Source: Flavobacteriales bacterium
GTDB taxonomy: Bacteria; Bacteroidota; Bacteroidia; Flavobacteriales; Weeksellaceae
Assembly (NCBI GenBank): GCA_002747105.1
Contig: PDSY01000001.1
Location: forward strand, 1 to 36,356
Reading direction: 5' to 3'
Length of the DNA: 36,356 bases
Part shown: positions 10,425 through 17,993 of the stretch, one piece after another
How positions within the stretch are numbered: the first letter of the stretch is position 1
How the letters are laid out: each line of letters begins with the position of its first letter
The notes under the pieces: model-generated
Databases searched by the model: none
Told to the model about the DNA's origin: nothing
The model's input: the letters and a program-made list of their open reading frames with translations, nothing else
Position numbers and translations under genes: made by a program

Positions 10425-11417
10425 TTAGTTATTTAAAAGTAAAGCGGCTTCTTTGGCAGCATAAGTGAAAATCATATCTGCTCCTGCCCTTTTGATGCAA
10501 GTAAGACTCTCCAAAATCGCTTGATCGTTATCCAACCAGCCTTTTTCGACAGCAGCTTTTAGCATGGCATACTCACCACTAACATTATAAACGGCAATTG
10601 GTAAATCGATCTCTGTTCTAACCTTAGCAACAATATCCAAATAAGGTAACCCCGGTTTTATCATAATAATATCGGCTCCCTCTGCGATATCTTTATATAC
10701 CTCATCTAACGCCTCTCTACTATTATGGAAATCCATCTGGTAAGTTTTTTTGTCCTTTGGAATAGCTTCATTTTTTTTAGGTGCAGAATCCAAAGCACTT
10801 CTAAATGGTCCATAATAAGAACTCGCATATTTGGCAGCGTAGCTCAAAATCCCCACTTCTTTAAAACCGTTTTCCTCCAATCCTGTTCTAATAGCAAGTA
10901 CCCTTCCGTCCATCATATCACTCGGCGCTAAAATATCTGCTCCTGCCTCGGCGTGAGAAATCGACATCTTCACCAAAGCTTCATTGGTAGCATCATTATC
11001 CACCTTTCCATTGGTGATAATTCCGTCGTGCCCGTAGATAGAATAAGGATCTAAAGCCACATCTGGCATAATGACCATTTCAGGAACGGCATCTTTAATC
11101 GCTTTAATGGTATTTTGCATCAAGCCATTAGGGTTCCAAGCCTCTGTACCCTTATTATCTTTTAGATTTTCAGATACTTTCATATAGAGGTTAACAGCCT
11201 TGATGCCTAAACTAAAAAGTTCCTTACATTCCTTTACTGTTAAATCTAAACTTCTCCTAAAAATCCCTGGCATAGATGGAATAGGCTCTTGTTTTCCTTC
11301 CCCTTCCATTACAAACATGGGCATTACAAAATCGTTAGTCGTCAATACCGTTTCTTGCACCAAACTTCTAATGGCGGACTTTGTTCTTAGTCTTCTATTT
11401 CTTGAGTATAAAATCAT
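10425..11417 (-). CDS. hemB: Delta-aminolevulinic acid dehydratase (porphobilinogen synthase)
   Basis: HemB condenses two 5-aminolevulinate molecules into porphobilinogen, the first common step of tetrapyrrole and haem synthesis. The 330-aa product shows SYAAKYASSYYGPFRSA and MIKPGLPYLDIV, the segments holding the two active-site lysines, and MDGRVLAIR between the conserved aspartates. It starts at MILYSRNRRLRTK; a frame running up to 11462 would add 15 unrelated residues (MIKSCEILVNKKTIK) and lie almost on the promoter box. No Cys-rich zinc site is obvious near the metal loop (APSDMMDG), suggesting the magnesium-using type. It is monocistronic, with its own -7 box and terminator. Confidence 0.97.
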   Translation of the reverse strand: MILYSRNRRLRTKSAIRSLVQETVLTTNDFVMPMFVMEGEGKQEPIPSMPGIFRRSLDLTVKECKELFSLGIKAVNLYMKVSENLKDNKGTEAWNPNGLMQNTIKAIKDAVPEMVIMPDVALDPYSIYGHDGIITNGKVDNDATNEALVKMSISHAEAGADILAPSDMMDGRVLAIRTGLEENGFKEVGILSYAAKYASSYYGPFRSALDSAPKKNEAIPKDKKTYQMDFHNSREALDEVYKDIAEGADIIMIKPGLPYLDIVAKVRTEIDLPIAVYNVSGEYAMLKAAVEKGWLDNDQAILESLTCIKRAGADMIFTYAAKEAALLLNN

Positions 11418-11475
11418 TTTTATTGTTTTTTTATTCACTAAAATCTCACACGATTTTATCATTTAAAGTGACCAA

Positions 11476-11483
11476 CAAATGTA
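11476..11483 (-). promoter_or_regulatory. Putative -7 box for hemB
   Basis: Minus-strand TACATTTG is a perfect TAnnTTTG match, 59 nt before the preferred ATG at 11417. Confidence 0.5.
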
Positions 11484-11544
11484 CAAAATTATTTTTCTTG
11501 GAGACTAAAACTAATCGTGATTATTTTAAAAAGTAAGATTTTAT

Positions 11545-12030
11545 TTAAGTATTATTATTTCTTTTTTTTAACCAAGTTAATAAAAATACTAATGACAAAA
11601 TTGTAAATATAACAACTGATACAAGAAACAAATACAATAGATTAGACGACCATATTTTTGGTATATAGTCAGTTAGTTTGTAGTCAGTAACTTGAAAAAT
11701 ATAGACTTCTTCTTCAATACCCTCTAATTTTTCTTTACCAACTATCTTACCTTTTAATATACATTTAGACATTATTTGTTCATAATGCTTTGTGAAATTT
11801 GGCGTATTGCCAGTCAAATTAAGATGATATATTTTCTCTCCATCATCAACTAAACCTGAGTGAATCGTTTCCTTAATCACCAAAAAATCAATACCTGTTG
11901 TTTGTAAAAACTCTCCATACACTTGATTTTCTTCTCTTAGGTTTGAAGTAAACGAAAACTTTGTCGGTAAAAGACAATAAATCATAAAAGCCAATACTAA
12001 TAACCAGAGATAAAACAATATCTTTTTCAT
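11545..12030 (-). CDS. Hypothetical protein with two membrane segments
   Basis: I do not recognise this 161-aa protein. It has an N-terminal hydrophobic segment (about residues 4-22, ILFYLWLLVLAFMIYCLL), a soluble middle of about 100 residues rich in charged and beta-prone stretches, and a second membrane segment near the C-terminus (about residues 131-154) followed by a basic tail WLKKRNNNT. That layout predicts an inner-membrane protein whose middle domain faces the periplasm. It lies 48 nt downstream of the ZIP transporter on the same strand and could be the last gene of that operon, but no shared function is evident. A decayed or lineage-specific protein cannot be excluded. Confidence 0.7.
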   Translation of the reverse strand: MKKILFYLWLLVLAFMIYCLLPTKFSFTSNLREENQVYGEFLQTTGIDFLVIKETIHSGLVDDGEKIYHLNLTGNTPNFTKHYEQIMSKCILKGKIVGKEKLEGIEEEVYIFQVTDYKLTDYIPKIWSSNLLYLFLVSVVIFTILSLVFLLTWLKKRNNNT

Positions 12031-12078
12031 CTATTTTGAAATTTAACTTTTAGCATTTCTTCATTTATGTATTTTTCA

Positions 12079-12768
12079 CTAATGATGATGAAACAAATGC
12101 GTAACGAATGCCAAGGCTATTCCCAGAATAACCCAACCGATTTTCTGCCAATCGACATTATGGTTTTTATTGCTTTCAAAAATAATCACCGAGGAAATAT
12201 GCAAGAAAATACCACCGACAATCGCCAAAATATAAGGCTCAAAATTCGCTGGAAAATAACGACCCACCCATATAGCCAAAGGTGATGCCAAAGCAAAAAC
12301 ACCAACAATTAGCCAAGAAGAAAAGGATGAAAACTTTTTATTCCTAAATAAAAATGCGCCCAAAATGAAAGAAATTGGTAATTTATGTAAGAAAATCCCT
12401 TGTAAATAAGGCGACAAATGCTGCTCTTTCGCCAAAGGAATTCCCTCTATAAAGGCGTGAACAAATAATCCTATCACTAGCGTAAAAGGCAAAATAGTTT
12501 TCTCTCCATGATGATGAATATGTCCGTGTTCAAAGCCTTTGGTAAGATTCTCCAAAATCATTTGTAATAAAACCCCAACAATTACCCAAATACCTAAATT
12601 CAAATCGTGATGTTCATAAACTTTTGGGAAAATTTCATTGACGCAAATGCTAATTAAAAATCCAGCACTGACAATCAATAAAATTTTGACCAAACCTTCC
12701 TTCTGACCAAAATTTCGTCCCAATACAACACCCAATACAACACTGAATATAAGTACGCTAATTATCAT
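12079..12768 (-). CDS. ZIP-family metal (zinc-type) transporter
   Basis: ZIP proteins move Zn2+ or related divalent metals into the cytoplasm. The 229-aa product is strongly hydrophobic with about 8 membrane spans. It has a His-rich loop GFEHGHIHHHGEK (about residues 78-90) and the two metal-site helices: FVHAFIEGIPLA (TM4-like HxxxE) and GIFLHKLPISFILGAF (TM5-like, with His-Lys where many ZIPs have His-Glu). A C-terminal HLFHHH adds more metal-binding residues. Lys in the TM5 position is worth noting, since it could alter the binuclear site. The start overlaps the stop of the upstream methyltransferase by 4 nt (ATGA), so the two are translationally coupled. Confidence 0.88.
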   Translation of the reverse strand: MIISVLIFSVVLGVVLGRNFGQKEGLVKILLIVSAGFLISICVNEIFPKVYEHHDLNLGIWVIVGVLLQMILENLTKGFEHGHIHHHGEKTILPFTLVIGLFVHAFIEGIPLAKEQHLSPYLQGIFLHKLPISFILGAFLFRNKKFSSFSSWLIVGVFALASPLAIWVGRYFPANFEPYILAIVGGIFLHISSVIIFESNKNHNVDWQKIGWVILGIALAFVTHLFHHH

Positions 12769-13490
12769 TTTTTCACAAATACATTAATACATCTCGGAGA
12801 AGTTTCTAACTCAAAATCATTCAGTTGGTAATCTCCAAAAATCTTTTTTCTTTCAAAGCCATTTTTGTTGGCAATGCGTTCTATTTCCTCCAAAGTATGC
12901 AACTTTACTTTCTCAAAATAATGGTGCTTTTCCCCTTTATCTTCAAACGAAATATCTTTAATCACACACTGATTTTCAATTCGTTTTTTAATATCAAAAT
13001 GTATTCCTTCCTTTACAATAGTAGATTGTGGCACCAATGAATTTTTAACAAATTTCTCATTTAGGAAATCCAATACAAAAAAACCATCAGCCGAAAGCGA
13101 TTGATATACCGACTGAAAAACCTGATCGTCCTCCTCGCTATTTTCAAAATATCCAAAACTGGTAAACAAATTAAAAACAGCGTCTATATTTCGCTCTTTG
13201 AGTTCATCTCTCATATCGTGAACTCGAAATTTTAAAGAAGCATTTTCAAATTGCTGATTATGCAAAATACTCTCTTCCGATAAATCAACGCCTAAAACAT
13301 CATATCCTAATTGATTCAGATACACCGAATGCCTACCTTTTCCACAAGCCAAGTCAATAATTTTTGAGTTTTTCGGAATTTTTAAATCATTTACTAACAA
13401 ATGAATAAAATCCTCTGCTTCCTTAAAATCTCTATCTTTATATAAAATATGATAGTATGAGGTGTTAAACCACGTTTTAAACCATTCCAT
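12765..13490 (-). CDS. Class I SAM-dependent methyltransferase
   Basis: The 241-aa product is a small Rossmann-fold methyltransferase. KIIDLACGKGRHSVYLNQLG (about residues 46-65) is motif I, the SAM-binding glycine loop; VLGVDLSEESI gives the acidic ribose-binding residue; FNLFTSFGYFE is the post-motif region. Residues YHILYKDRDF near the N-terminus are typical of the class annotated only as 'SAM-dependent methyltransferase'; the substrate is unknown. The start at 13490 is preferred because the longer frame (13529) would cross both divergent promoter boxes and the rlmL start. It is divergent from the RlmL-like gene with only 29 bp between the ATGs, and overlaps the ZIP gene by 4 nt. Confidence 0.9.
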   Translation of the reverse strand: MEWFKTWFNTSYYHILYKDRDFKEAEDFIHLLVNDLKIPKNSKIIDLACGKGRHSVYLNQLGYDVLGVDLSEESILHNQQFENASLKFRVHDMRDELKERNIDAVFNLFTSFGYFENSEEDDQVFQSVYQSLSADGFFVLDFLNEKFVKNSLVPQSTIVKEGIHFDIKKRIENQCVIKDISFEDKGEKHHYFEKVKLHTLEEIERIANKNGFERKKIFGDYQLNDFELETSPRCINVFVKK

Positions 13491-13494
13491 ATTG

Positions 13495-13513
13495 CAAAAA
13501 TAATGTAATTTTG
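13495..13513. promoter_or_regulatory. Back-to-back divergent -7 boxes in a 29-bp spacer
   Basis: Minus-strand TATTTTTG (13495-13502) and plus-strand TAATTTTG (13506-13513) both match TAnnTTTG and are only 3 bp apart. They end 5-6 nt from the ATGs at 13490 and 13520, so both transcripts would be leaderless or nearly so, and two RNA polymerases could not occupy the site together. Confidence 0.6.
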
Positions 13514-13519
13514 CAAACA

Positions 13520-14671
13520 ATGGATACAAATAATCTACAAATACAAATTAAAACGCTTTTTGGTCTTGAAAAAATCTTGGCAGAAGAAGTGAAGAAACTC
13601 GGTGGGAGAAATGTCGAAATCAGAAATAGAGCCGTTAATTGCGAGGGCGATTTAGGATTTCTCTATAAAATTAACTATTCCCTCAGAACGGCACTCAAAA
13701 TTTTGGTTCCGATTCACGAGTTTAAGGCCTTTAACGAATATAAATTTTACCATAAATTATCTCAAATTAATTGGGACGATTATTTGGGGCTTCATCAGTC
13801 TTTTTCGATTGATGCCACGGTTTATTCGGAAAAATTCACGCATTCTCGTTATATGTCATTGAAAATGAAAGATGCCATTGTCGATTATTTCCGAAAAAAA
13901 TACAACAAAAGACCCAATATCGATACCAAAAATCCTGATATTGCTTTTCATTTGCATATTGATAGAGATTGGGTAACGGTTTCTTTAAACTCTTCGGGAG
14001 AACCTTTATTTAAAAGAGGTTATAGGCAAAATCAAGTTAAAGCACCGATTAACGAAGTTTTAGCCAGTGGAATGCTCCAAATGGCTGGTTGGGACGGAAA
14101 AGGAAATTTCCTCGACCCGATGTGTGGAAGTGGAACACTTTTAATAGAGGCCGCAATGTTGGCAATGAATCTTCCTGCACAATTATTTAGAAAAAAGTTT
14201 GCTTTCCAAAATTGGCGAAACTACGATGAAGATTTATTCACGAAGATTAAAGAATTTAGGCTGAATAAAATCAAAGAGTTTTCAGGGAAAATTATCGGTT
14301 ATGACAAAGATGCCTTGGCAGTTTCTATCGCCAGAGAAAATGTAGCATTTACCGAATTAGATGAAGTAATAGAAATTCATAAAAAAGATTTCTTTGAGAC
14401 TAAAAAAGAGCATTTCCCTTTATTAATAATGTTCAATCCGCCTTATGATGAAAGGTTAGAAATTAACGATGAGGCATTTTATAAAAAAATAGGTGATACT
14501 TTCAAACAAAATTATCCTAATACTTTGGCGTGGCTTATTTCCGCTGATTTATCGGCAGTGAAGAGAATCGGTTTGCGACCATCAAAAAAAATAAAACTAT
14601 ACAACGGAAAATTAGAAACCAAATTCCTCCAATACGAAATGTACGAAGGAACGAAAAAAACGAAAGGGTAA
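13520..14671 (+). CDS. THUMP-domain RNA methyltransferase, RlmL N-terminal-like (23S rRNA m2G type)
   Basis: Proteins of this group methylate guanine N2 in structured RNA, as the RlmL methylase half does in 23S rRNA. The 383-aa product begins with a THUMP module (FGLEKILAEEVKKLG to about residue 160, with the conserved FSIDATVYSEKFTHSRYMSLKMKDAIVD region interpreted here as the RNA-binding part). It continues into a Rossmann methyltransferase with NFLDPMCGSGTLLIEAAM (SAM loop) and IMFNPPYDERL (NPPY catalytic motif). The RlmK half of the E. coli fusion is absent, as is normal outside gammaproteobacteria. The start at 13520 is chosen over a TTG at 13511 because the -7 box covers the latter. The stop codon is followed directly by a hexamer-repeat array. 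Confidence 0.93.
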   Translation: MDTNNLQIQIKTLFGLEKILAEEVKKLGGRNVEIRNRAVNCEGDLGFLYKINYSLRTALKILVPIHEFKAFNEYKFYHKLSQINWDDYLGLHQSFSIDATVYSEKFTHSRYMSLKMKDAIVDYFRKKYNKRPNIDTKNPDIAFHLHIDRDWVTVSLNSSGEPLFKRGYRQNQVKAPINEVLASGMLQMAGWDGKGNFLDPMCGSGTLLIEAAMLAMNLPAQLFRKKFAFQNWRNYDEDLFTKIKEFRLNKIKEFSGKIIGYDKDALAVSIARENVAFTELDEVIEIHKKDFFETKKEHFPLLIMFNPPYDERLEINDEAFYKKIGDTFKQNYPNTLAWLISADLSAVKRIGLRPSKKIKLYNGKLETKFLQYEMYEGTKKTKG

Positions 14672-14672
14672 A

Positions 14673-14702
14673 TTGAGGCTGAGGTTGAGGCTAAGGTTGA
14701 GA
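14673..14702 (+). repeat. Hexamer-repeat array after the RlmL-like gene
   Basis: Five degenerate hexamers of the TGAGGY/TAAGGT type begin immediately after the TAA at 14669-14671. It has the same orientation relative to its upstream gene as the array at 30442-30474 and the gyrB-side arm at 8254-8282. Confidence 0.75.
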
Positions 14703-14730
14703 ATTTTTAACAAATTAATTATATTTTTAT

Positions 14731-14738
14731 TATATTTG
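14731..14738 (+). promoter_or_regulatory. Putative -7 box for the antitoxin-toxin pair
   Basis: TATATTTG matches TAnnTTTG, 25 nt before the ATG at 14764. Confidence 0.55.
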
Positions 14739-14763
14739 CTCTAAACAGCAAACCTATTGTAGT

Positions 14764-14991
14764 ATGAAAACGATACAAATAAATGTACCAAATGATATAG
14801 GTCTTAACGATTATGACTTATCAATGATTTTAGCCACTAAGTTATATGAAGACGCCAAATTATCAGCAGGTCAGGCTGCACAAATGGTAGGTTTATCTAA
14901 AAGAGCATTTATTGAACTTTTAGGTAAATATGGTGTATCTGTTTTTAGTAAATCCGTTAAAGATTTACATAATGATATAAAAAATGCGTAG
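14764..14991 (+). CDS. UPF0175-family protein, putative antitoxin
   Basis: The 75-aa product fits the UPF0175 family. An N-terminal beta strand (TIQINVPNDI) precedes a short helix and then a helix-turn-helix-like stretch (LSAGQAAQMVGLSKRAFIELLGKYGVSVF, about residues 36-63), whose AAQMVGLSKRAFIELLGKYG core is the family signature. Such proteins are usually encoded immediately before a DUF3368 PIN-like protein and are regarded as its antitoxin and DNA-binding autorepressor. That is the arrangement here: the next ATG overlaps this gene by 8 nt (14984-14991), indicating translational coupling. No gene for a third component is seen. Antitoxin function is inferred from context. Confidence 0.88.
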   Translation: MKTIQINVPNDIGLNDYDLSMILATKLYEDAKLSAGQAAQMVGLSKRAFIELLGKYGVSVFSKSVKDLHNDIKNA

Positions 14992-15439
14992 AATTGTTAT
15001 TTCTGATACAAGTACGCTCATTCTTTTTCACAAAATAGAAGAGTTAAGTATCCTTAAAAAAGTCTATGGCGAAATATTAACAACACCAGAAGTTGCAGAA
15101 GAGTTTGGTGAACCATTGCCAAGTTGGATAGAGGTAAAATCTGTTTCGGATAAAAAATATCAGAAGTTTTTAGAAACACAGGTGGATTATGGAGAGGCAA
15201 GTGCTATCGCATTAGCCACCGAATATGATGATGTTTTGGTTTTAGTAGATGATTTAAAGGCGAGAAAATTAGCTCAAAAATTACAATTAAAAATAACAGG
15301 AGTTCTTGGCGTAATTTATAAAGCCAAACAGGAAAATGTAATAGAAAAAGTAAAACCTATCATAGACAAATTATTACAAACCAATTTTAGAATTTCTGAT
15401 AAAATAATTAGCGAAATTTTAAAGTTAAGTAATGAATAA
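14984..15439 (+). CDS. DUF3368 PIN-like protein, putative RNase toxin
   Basis: The 151-aa product has the acidic layout of a PIN-like ribonuclease. VISDTSTLI holds Asp8, TTPEVAEEFGE a conserved glutamate (about 36-40), DYGEASAIALA Glu71 and VLVDDLKAR Asp89/Asp90. In the family these residues coordinate a divalent metal for RNA cleavage. DUF3368 proteins are commonly found downstream of UPF0175 antitoxins, exactly as here, with an 8-nt overlap. All the expected acidic residues are present and the frame is intact, so the pair could be active. Toxicity and RNA target are inference only. Confidence 0.88.
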   Translation: MRRIVISDTSTLILFHKIEELSILKKVYGEILTTPEVAEEFGEPLPSWIEVKSVSDKKYQKFLETQVDYGEASAIALATEYDDVLVLVDDLKARKLAQKLQLKITGVLGVIYKAKQENVIEKVKPIIDKLLQTNFRISDKIISEILKLSNE

Positions 15440-15475
15440 TATTTAACCCTATTTGTAAATGCTACTTTTCAAAAA

Positions 15476-15493
15476 TTATCGTATTTTTACACA
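15476..15493 (+). repeat. 18-bp direct repeat, copy 1, upstream of the SIR2-like gene
   Basis: TTATCGTATTTTTACACA is identical at 15476-15493 and 16455-16472. Its TATTTTTA part resembles a -7 box lacking the final G and stands 40 nt from the next ATG (41 nt in copy 2), so a shared promoter is likely. The two copies also bracket the SIR2-like gene. Confidence 0.6.
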
Positions 15494-15528
15494 TAAATAA
15501 TAATGCTATAGCCCAAAAATAATAATAA

Positions 15529-16437
15529 ATGAGGAGTGTAAATACTGTTAAACATATTTTTGAAAAAAACGCAAATGACTTAGCATTTGTAATAGGAAAT
15601 GGTATTAACCGACATTACAAAAATGATAATATTTCTTGGAGCAATTTATTATTAGAATTATGGGACAATCACTCATTCATTACAAAATCTTCAATTCCTT
15701 CTGGTATTTCGTTTACGGAGTTTTATGATGCTTTAGAAATTCAAAATACTCAACGGAATAATTTCAGTTCAGTATTACAAAAAGAGGTGAAAACCAAAAT
15801 GTCAAACTGGAAACCAGATCATTCTCAAAATATCATTTTAGATAAAATCAAAGAAATAAATGCACCTATATTAACCACTAATTTTGATGATTTAATTCCT
15901 CAATCTTTAGGATTAAAATTTAGAAAAATCAGCACTAAAAAATTCACTGACTTTTATCCTTGGTCTTGTTATTATAGTGATAAAGTACTCAAGAATCCTC
16001 TTGACGGATTTGGGGTTTGGTATCCAAACGGAATGCTAAAATACCATAGAAGTATAAAACTTGGGCTTTCCCAATATATGGGCAATGTAGAAAGAGCGAG
16101 AAGACTTATTCATAAAGAACCAAATAATATTCATTTTGAAGGGAAAAATAAAAATCATTGGGAGGGATATGACACTTGGTTACATATTTTGTTTAATAAA
16201 TCCTTATTTATTTTTGGTTTAGGTCTTGACCAAACTGAAGTTTTTTTTAGATGGTTATTAATTGAAAGAGCAAAATATTTCAGGAATTTCCCTCGTCGAA
16301 AACATAAAGGATGGTTTGTGATGAAAAAAGAAAATCGTCAAGAAAATGAAGGGAAAAGATTTTTTCTTGAATCAGTAGGTTTTGAAATTATTGAATTAGA
16401 ATCTTATCACGAAATATATGAAGCAATATGGAAATAA
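15529..16437 (+). CDS. SIR2-like domain protein, putative NADase-type defence protein
   Basis: SIR2-fold proteins bind NAD+; many bacterial stand-alone or fused forms destroy NAD+ to block phage growth. The 302-aa product shows, in order, FVIGNGINRHY (residues 20-30, the NAD-binding glycine turn), ILTTNFDDLIPQ (114-125, with the TTN(F/Y)D motif holding Asn118 and Asp120), GMLKYHRSIKLG (about 168-179, with a candidate catalytic His173) and FIFGLGLDQTEVFFRWLLIE (the C-terminal GxGLxxDE motif of SIR2_2-type domains). No second effector or sensor domain follows, so it is a bare SIR2 module. It sits next to a toxin-antitoxin pair between core genes. Family assignment is from motifs; the defence role is inference. 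Confidence 0.85.
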   Translation: MRSVNTVKHIFEKNANDLAFVIGNGINRHYKNDNISWSNLLLELWDNHSFITKSSIPSGISFTEFYDALEIQNTQRNNFSSVLQKEVKTKMSNWKPDHSQNIILDKIKEINAPILTTNFDDLIPQSLGLKFRKISTKKFTDFYPWSCYYSDKVLKNPLDGFGVWYPNGMLKYHRSIKLGLSQYMGNVERARRLIHKEPNNIHFEGKNKNHWEGYDTWLHILFNKSLFIFGLGLDQTEVFFRWLLIERAKYFRNFPRRKHKGWFVMKKENRQENEGKRFFLESVGFEIIELESYHEIYEAIWK

Positions 16438-16454
16438 ATAGTTACTAACTTTAT

Positions 16455-16472
16455 TTATCGTATTTTTACACA
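16455..16472 (+). repeat. 18-bp direct repeat, copy 2, likely promoter of the next gene
   Basis: This is the same TTATCGTATTTTTACACA as at 15476-15493, 41 nt from its putative -7-like box to the ATG at 16509. See copy 1. Confidence 0.6.
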
Positions 16473-16508
16473 CTGTATTGATAAACCTATAAATAAAACA
16501 TCAATCTT

Positions 16509-16958
16509 ATGAAAAAGTTCATCACATTTTTATTTTTCACACTTTCTCCATTGTATTGCTTTTCGCAAAATGATACTTTGAGTTTAACGAAAACGCAAAT
16601 TGAAAAATCTACCAAAGTTCTACATTACTGGATTGAGGAAATGTTTAAAGGAGAAGATGTAGAAGGTTTAATGAGCGTATCCGATGTTCCGTTTGCATTC
16701 GATAGAAAAAAAGTAATTAAAAGTAGAGCAGAACTTAAAGCACTTTACCATAAAATATTTAAAGATAGGGGAAAAAGAAAAGTACCCTATTATACTACAG
16801 AAATATTTGAATATAAAGATGAAATCATTGAGCGTTGTATCCCAATTAGTATAATAAAAGCCAAAGTAATGATTATAGAAAATAATAGACGCGAAGGTGC
16901 TTTAGCTTCTATTGTATTCAAAAATAATGAATACAAAGTCGTCGGATTTTCAGATTAA
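16509..16958 (+). CDS. Small secreted protein, possibly NTF2-like
   Basis: I cannot name this 149-aa protein. It begins with a clear Sec signal peptide (MKKFITFLFFTLSPLYCFSQ, cleavage likely after CFS-Q near residue 19-20) with no lipobox. The mature part starts with a helix (KTQIEKSTKVLHYWIEEMFKGEDVEGLMSVSDVPFAF split between helix and strand), followed by a basic helix (KSRAELKALYHKIFKDRGKRK) and several beta strands ending in NEYKVVGFSD. That helix-then-curved-sheet pattern and the final 'yKVVGF' strand are reminiscent of NTF2/SnoaL-like folds. No catalytic residues are identifiable. It is likely driven by the promoter-like 18-bp repeat shared with the SIR2-like gene. Confidence 0.75.
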   Translation: MKKFITFLFFTLSPLYCFSQNDTLSLTKTQIEKSTKVLHYWIEEMFKGEDVEGLMSVSDVPFAFDRKKVIKSRAELKALYHKIFKDRGKRKVPYYTTEIFEYKDEIIERCIPISIIKAKVMIIENNRREGALASIVFKNNEYKVVGFSD

Positions 16959-16991
16959 TAACTTCCACAATAGCGAAATAAATACTTGAAT

Positions 16992-17990
16992 ATGCTTTCC
17001 ATTATCATTGCCATTTATAACCGAAAAGATGAACTTTTTGAATTATTAAATTCATTGAGCCGACAAACTGATAAAGATTTTGAAGTCATTATCGTAGATG
17101 ATGGTTCACAAATCCCGTTACTAAAAACCGTTGAATTATTTGAAAATCAATTAAATATTCAGTTTTTTAGAAAACAAAATTCAGGGGCAGGATTGACGAG
17201 GAATTACGGAGCCAAAAGAGCCAAAAACGATTGGCTTATCTTCCTCGATAGCGATGTAATTGTGGAAAAAGATTATATTCAGCAAGTGAAAAAAAATATC
17301 CGAAATTCCGATTGTGATGCTTTTGGTGGTGCAGATAAAGCCCATAAAGGTTTCAACACGATGCAAAAGGCAATTTCTTACGCCATGACTTCTATTTTTA
17401 CGACAGGAGGAATAAGAGGAAATAAGAAAACAATGTCTAAATTTCAGCCGAGGAGCTTTAATATGGGCGTGAAAAAATCGGCGTTTGAAAAAGTAGGCGG
17501 TTTTTCGGAAATGAGAATTGGCGAAGATCCAGACTTATCCATGACGCTTTGGGAAAATGGTTTTAAAACTGCCTTTTTTGATGGGATTGGCGTTTATCAT
17601 AAACGAAGAACCAACTTAGGGAAATTCTCCAAACAAGTTTATCAATTCGGTTGTGCAAGACCGATTCTCAATCAAAGGCATCCCCAATATGTGAAATTCA
17701 GTTTTGCTTTTCCGTCTTTATTTCTGATTGGTTATTTTTTAGGACTCATTGATTATTTGGTTTTTCATCGAGGGTTTTTAATGATGATTTACGGAATATA
17801 TACAATACTTATTTGGGCAGATTCATTAATGAAAACTAAAAATATCAGCATTGCTTCAATCGCCGTTATTGCGTCTTTTGTGCAATTATTTTCTTACGGT
17901 TACGGCTTTTTAAAATCTTGGATTTTACTCAATATCTTAAAACAAAAACCCGAAAAAGCTTTTCCACATCATTTTTATCATCAACCCTAA
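16992..17990 (+). CDS. Family 2 glycosyltransferase, membrane-associated
   Basis: The 332-aa product is a GT-A fold, family 2 inverting glycosyltransferase that uses a nucleotide-sugar donor. MLSIIIAIYNRKDEL and VIIVDDGS form the nucleotide-binding start, WLIFLDSDVIVEKDY holds the metal-binding DxD-type motif, and GGFSEMRIGEDPDLSMTLWENGFK carries the acceptor-side ED motif. The last ~100 residues have two or three hydrophobic segments (FAFPSLFLIGYFLGLIDYLV and later), anchoring it in the inner membrane. The ATG at 16992 is preferred over a TTG two codons upstream. It is 3 nt from the ComF gene, suggesting one transcript. The sugar and acceptor are unknown, though cell-surface glycan synthesis is usual. 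Confidence 0.92.
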   Translation: MLSIIIAIYNRKDELFELLNSLSRQTDKDFEVIIVDDGSQIPLLKTVELFENQLNIQFFRKQNSGAGLTRNYGAKRAKNDWLIFLDSDVIVEKDYIQQVKKNIRNSDCDAFGGADKAHKGFNTMQKAISYAMTSIFTTGGIRGNKKTMSKFQPRSFNMGVKKSAFEKVGGFSEMRIGEDPDLSMTLWENGFKTAFFDGIGVYHKRRTNLGKFSKQVYQFGCARPILNQRHPQYVKFSFAFPSLFLIGYFLGLIDYLVFHRGFLMMIYGIYTILIWADSLMKTKNISIASIAVIASFVQLFSYGYGFLKSWILLNILKQKPEKAFPHHFYHQP

Positions 17991-17993
17991 ATT

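Noticed and set aside
12067..12285. 72-codon plus-strand frame over the ZIP gene
   Set aside because: Antisense to the end of a well-supported transporter; no independent signal.
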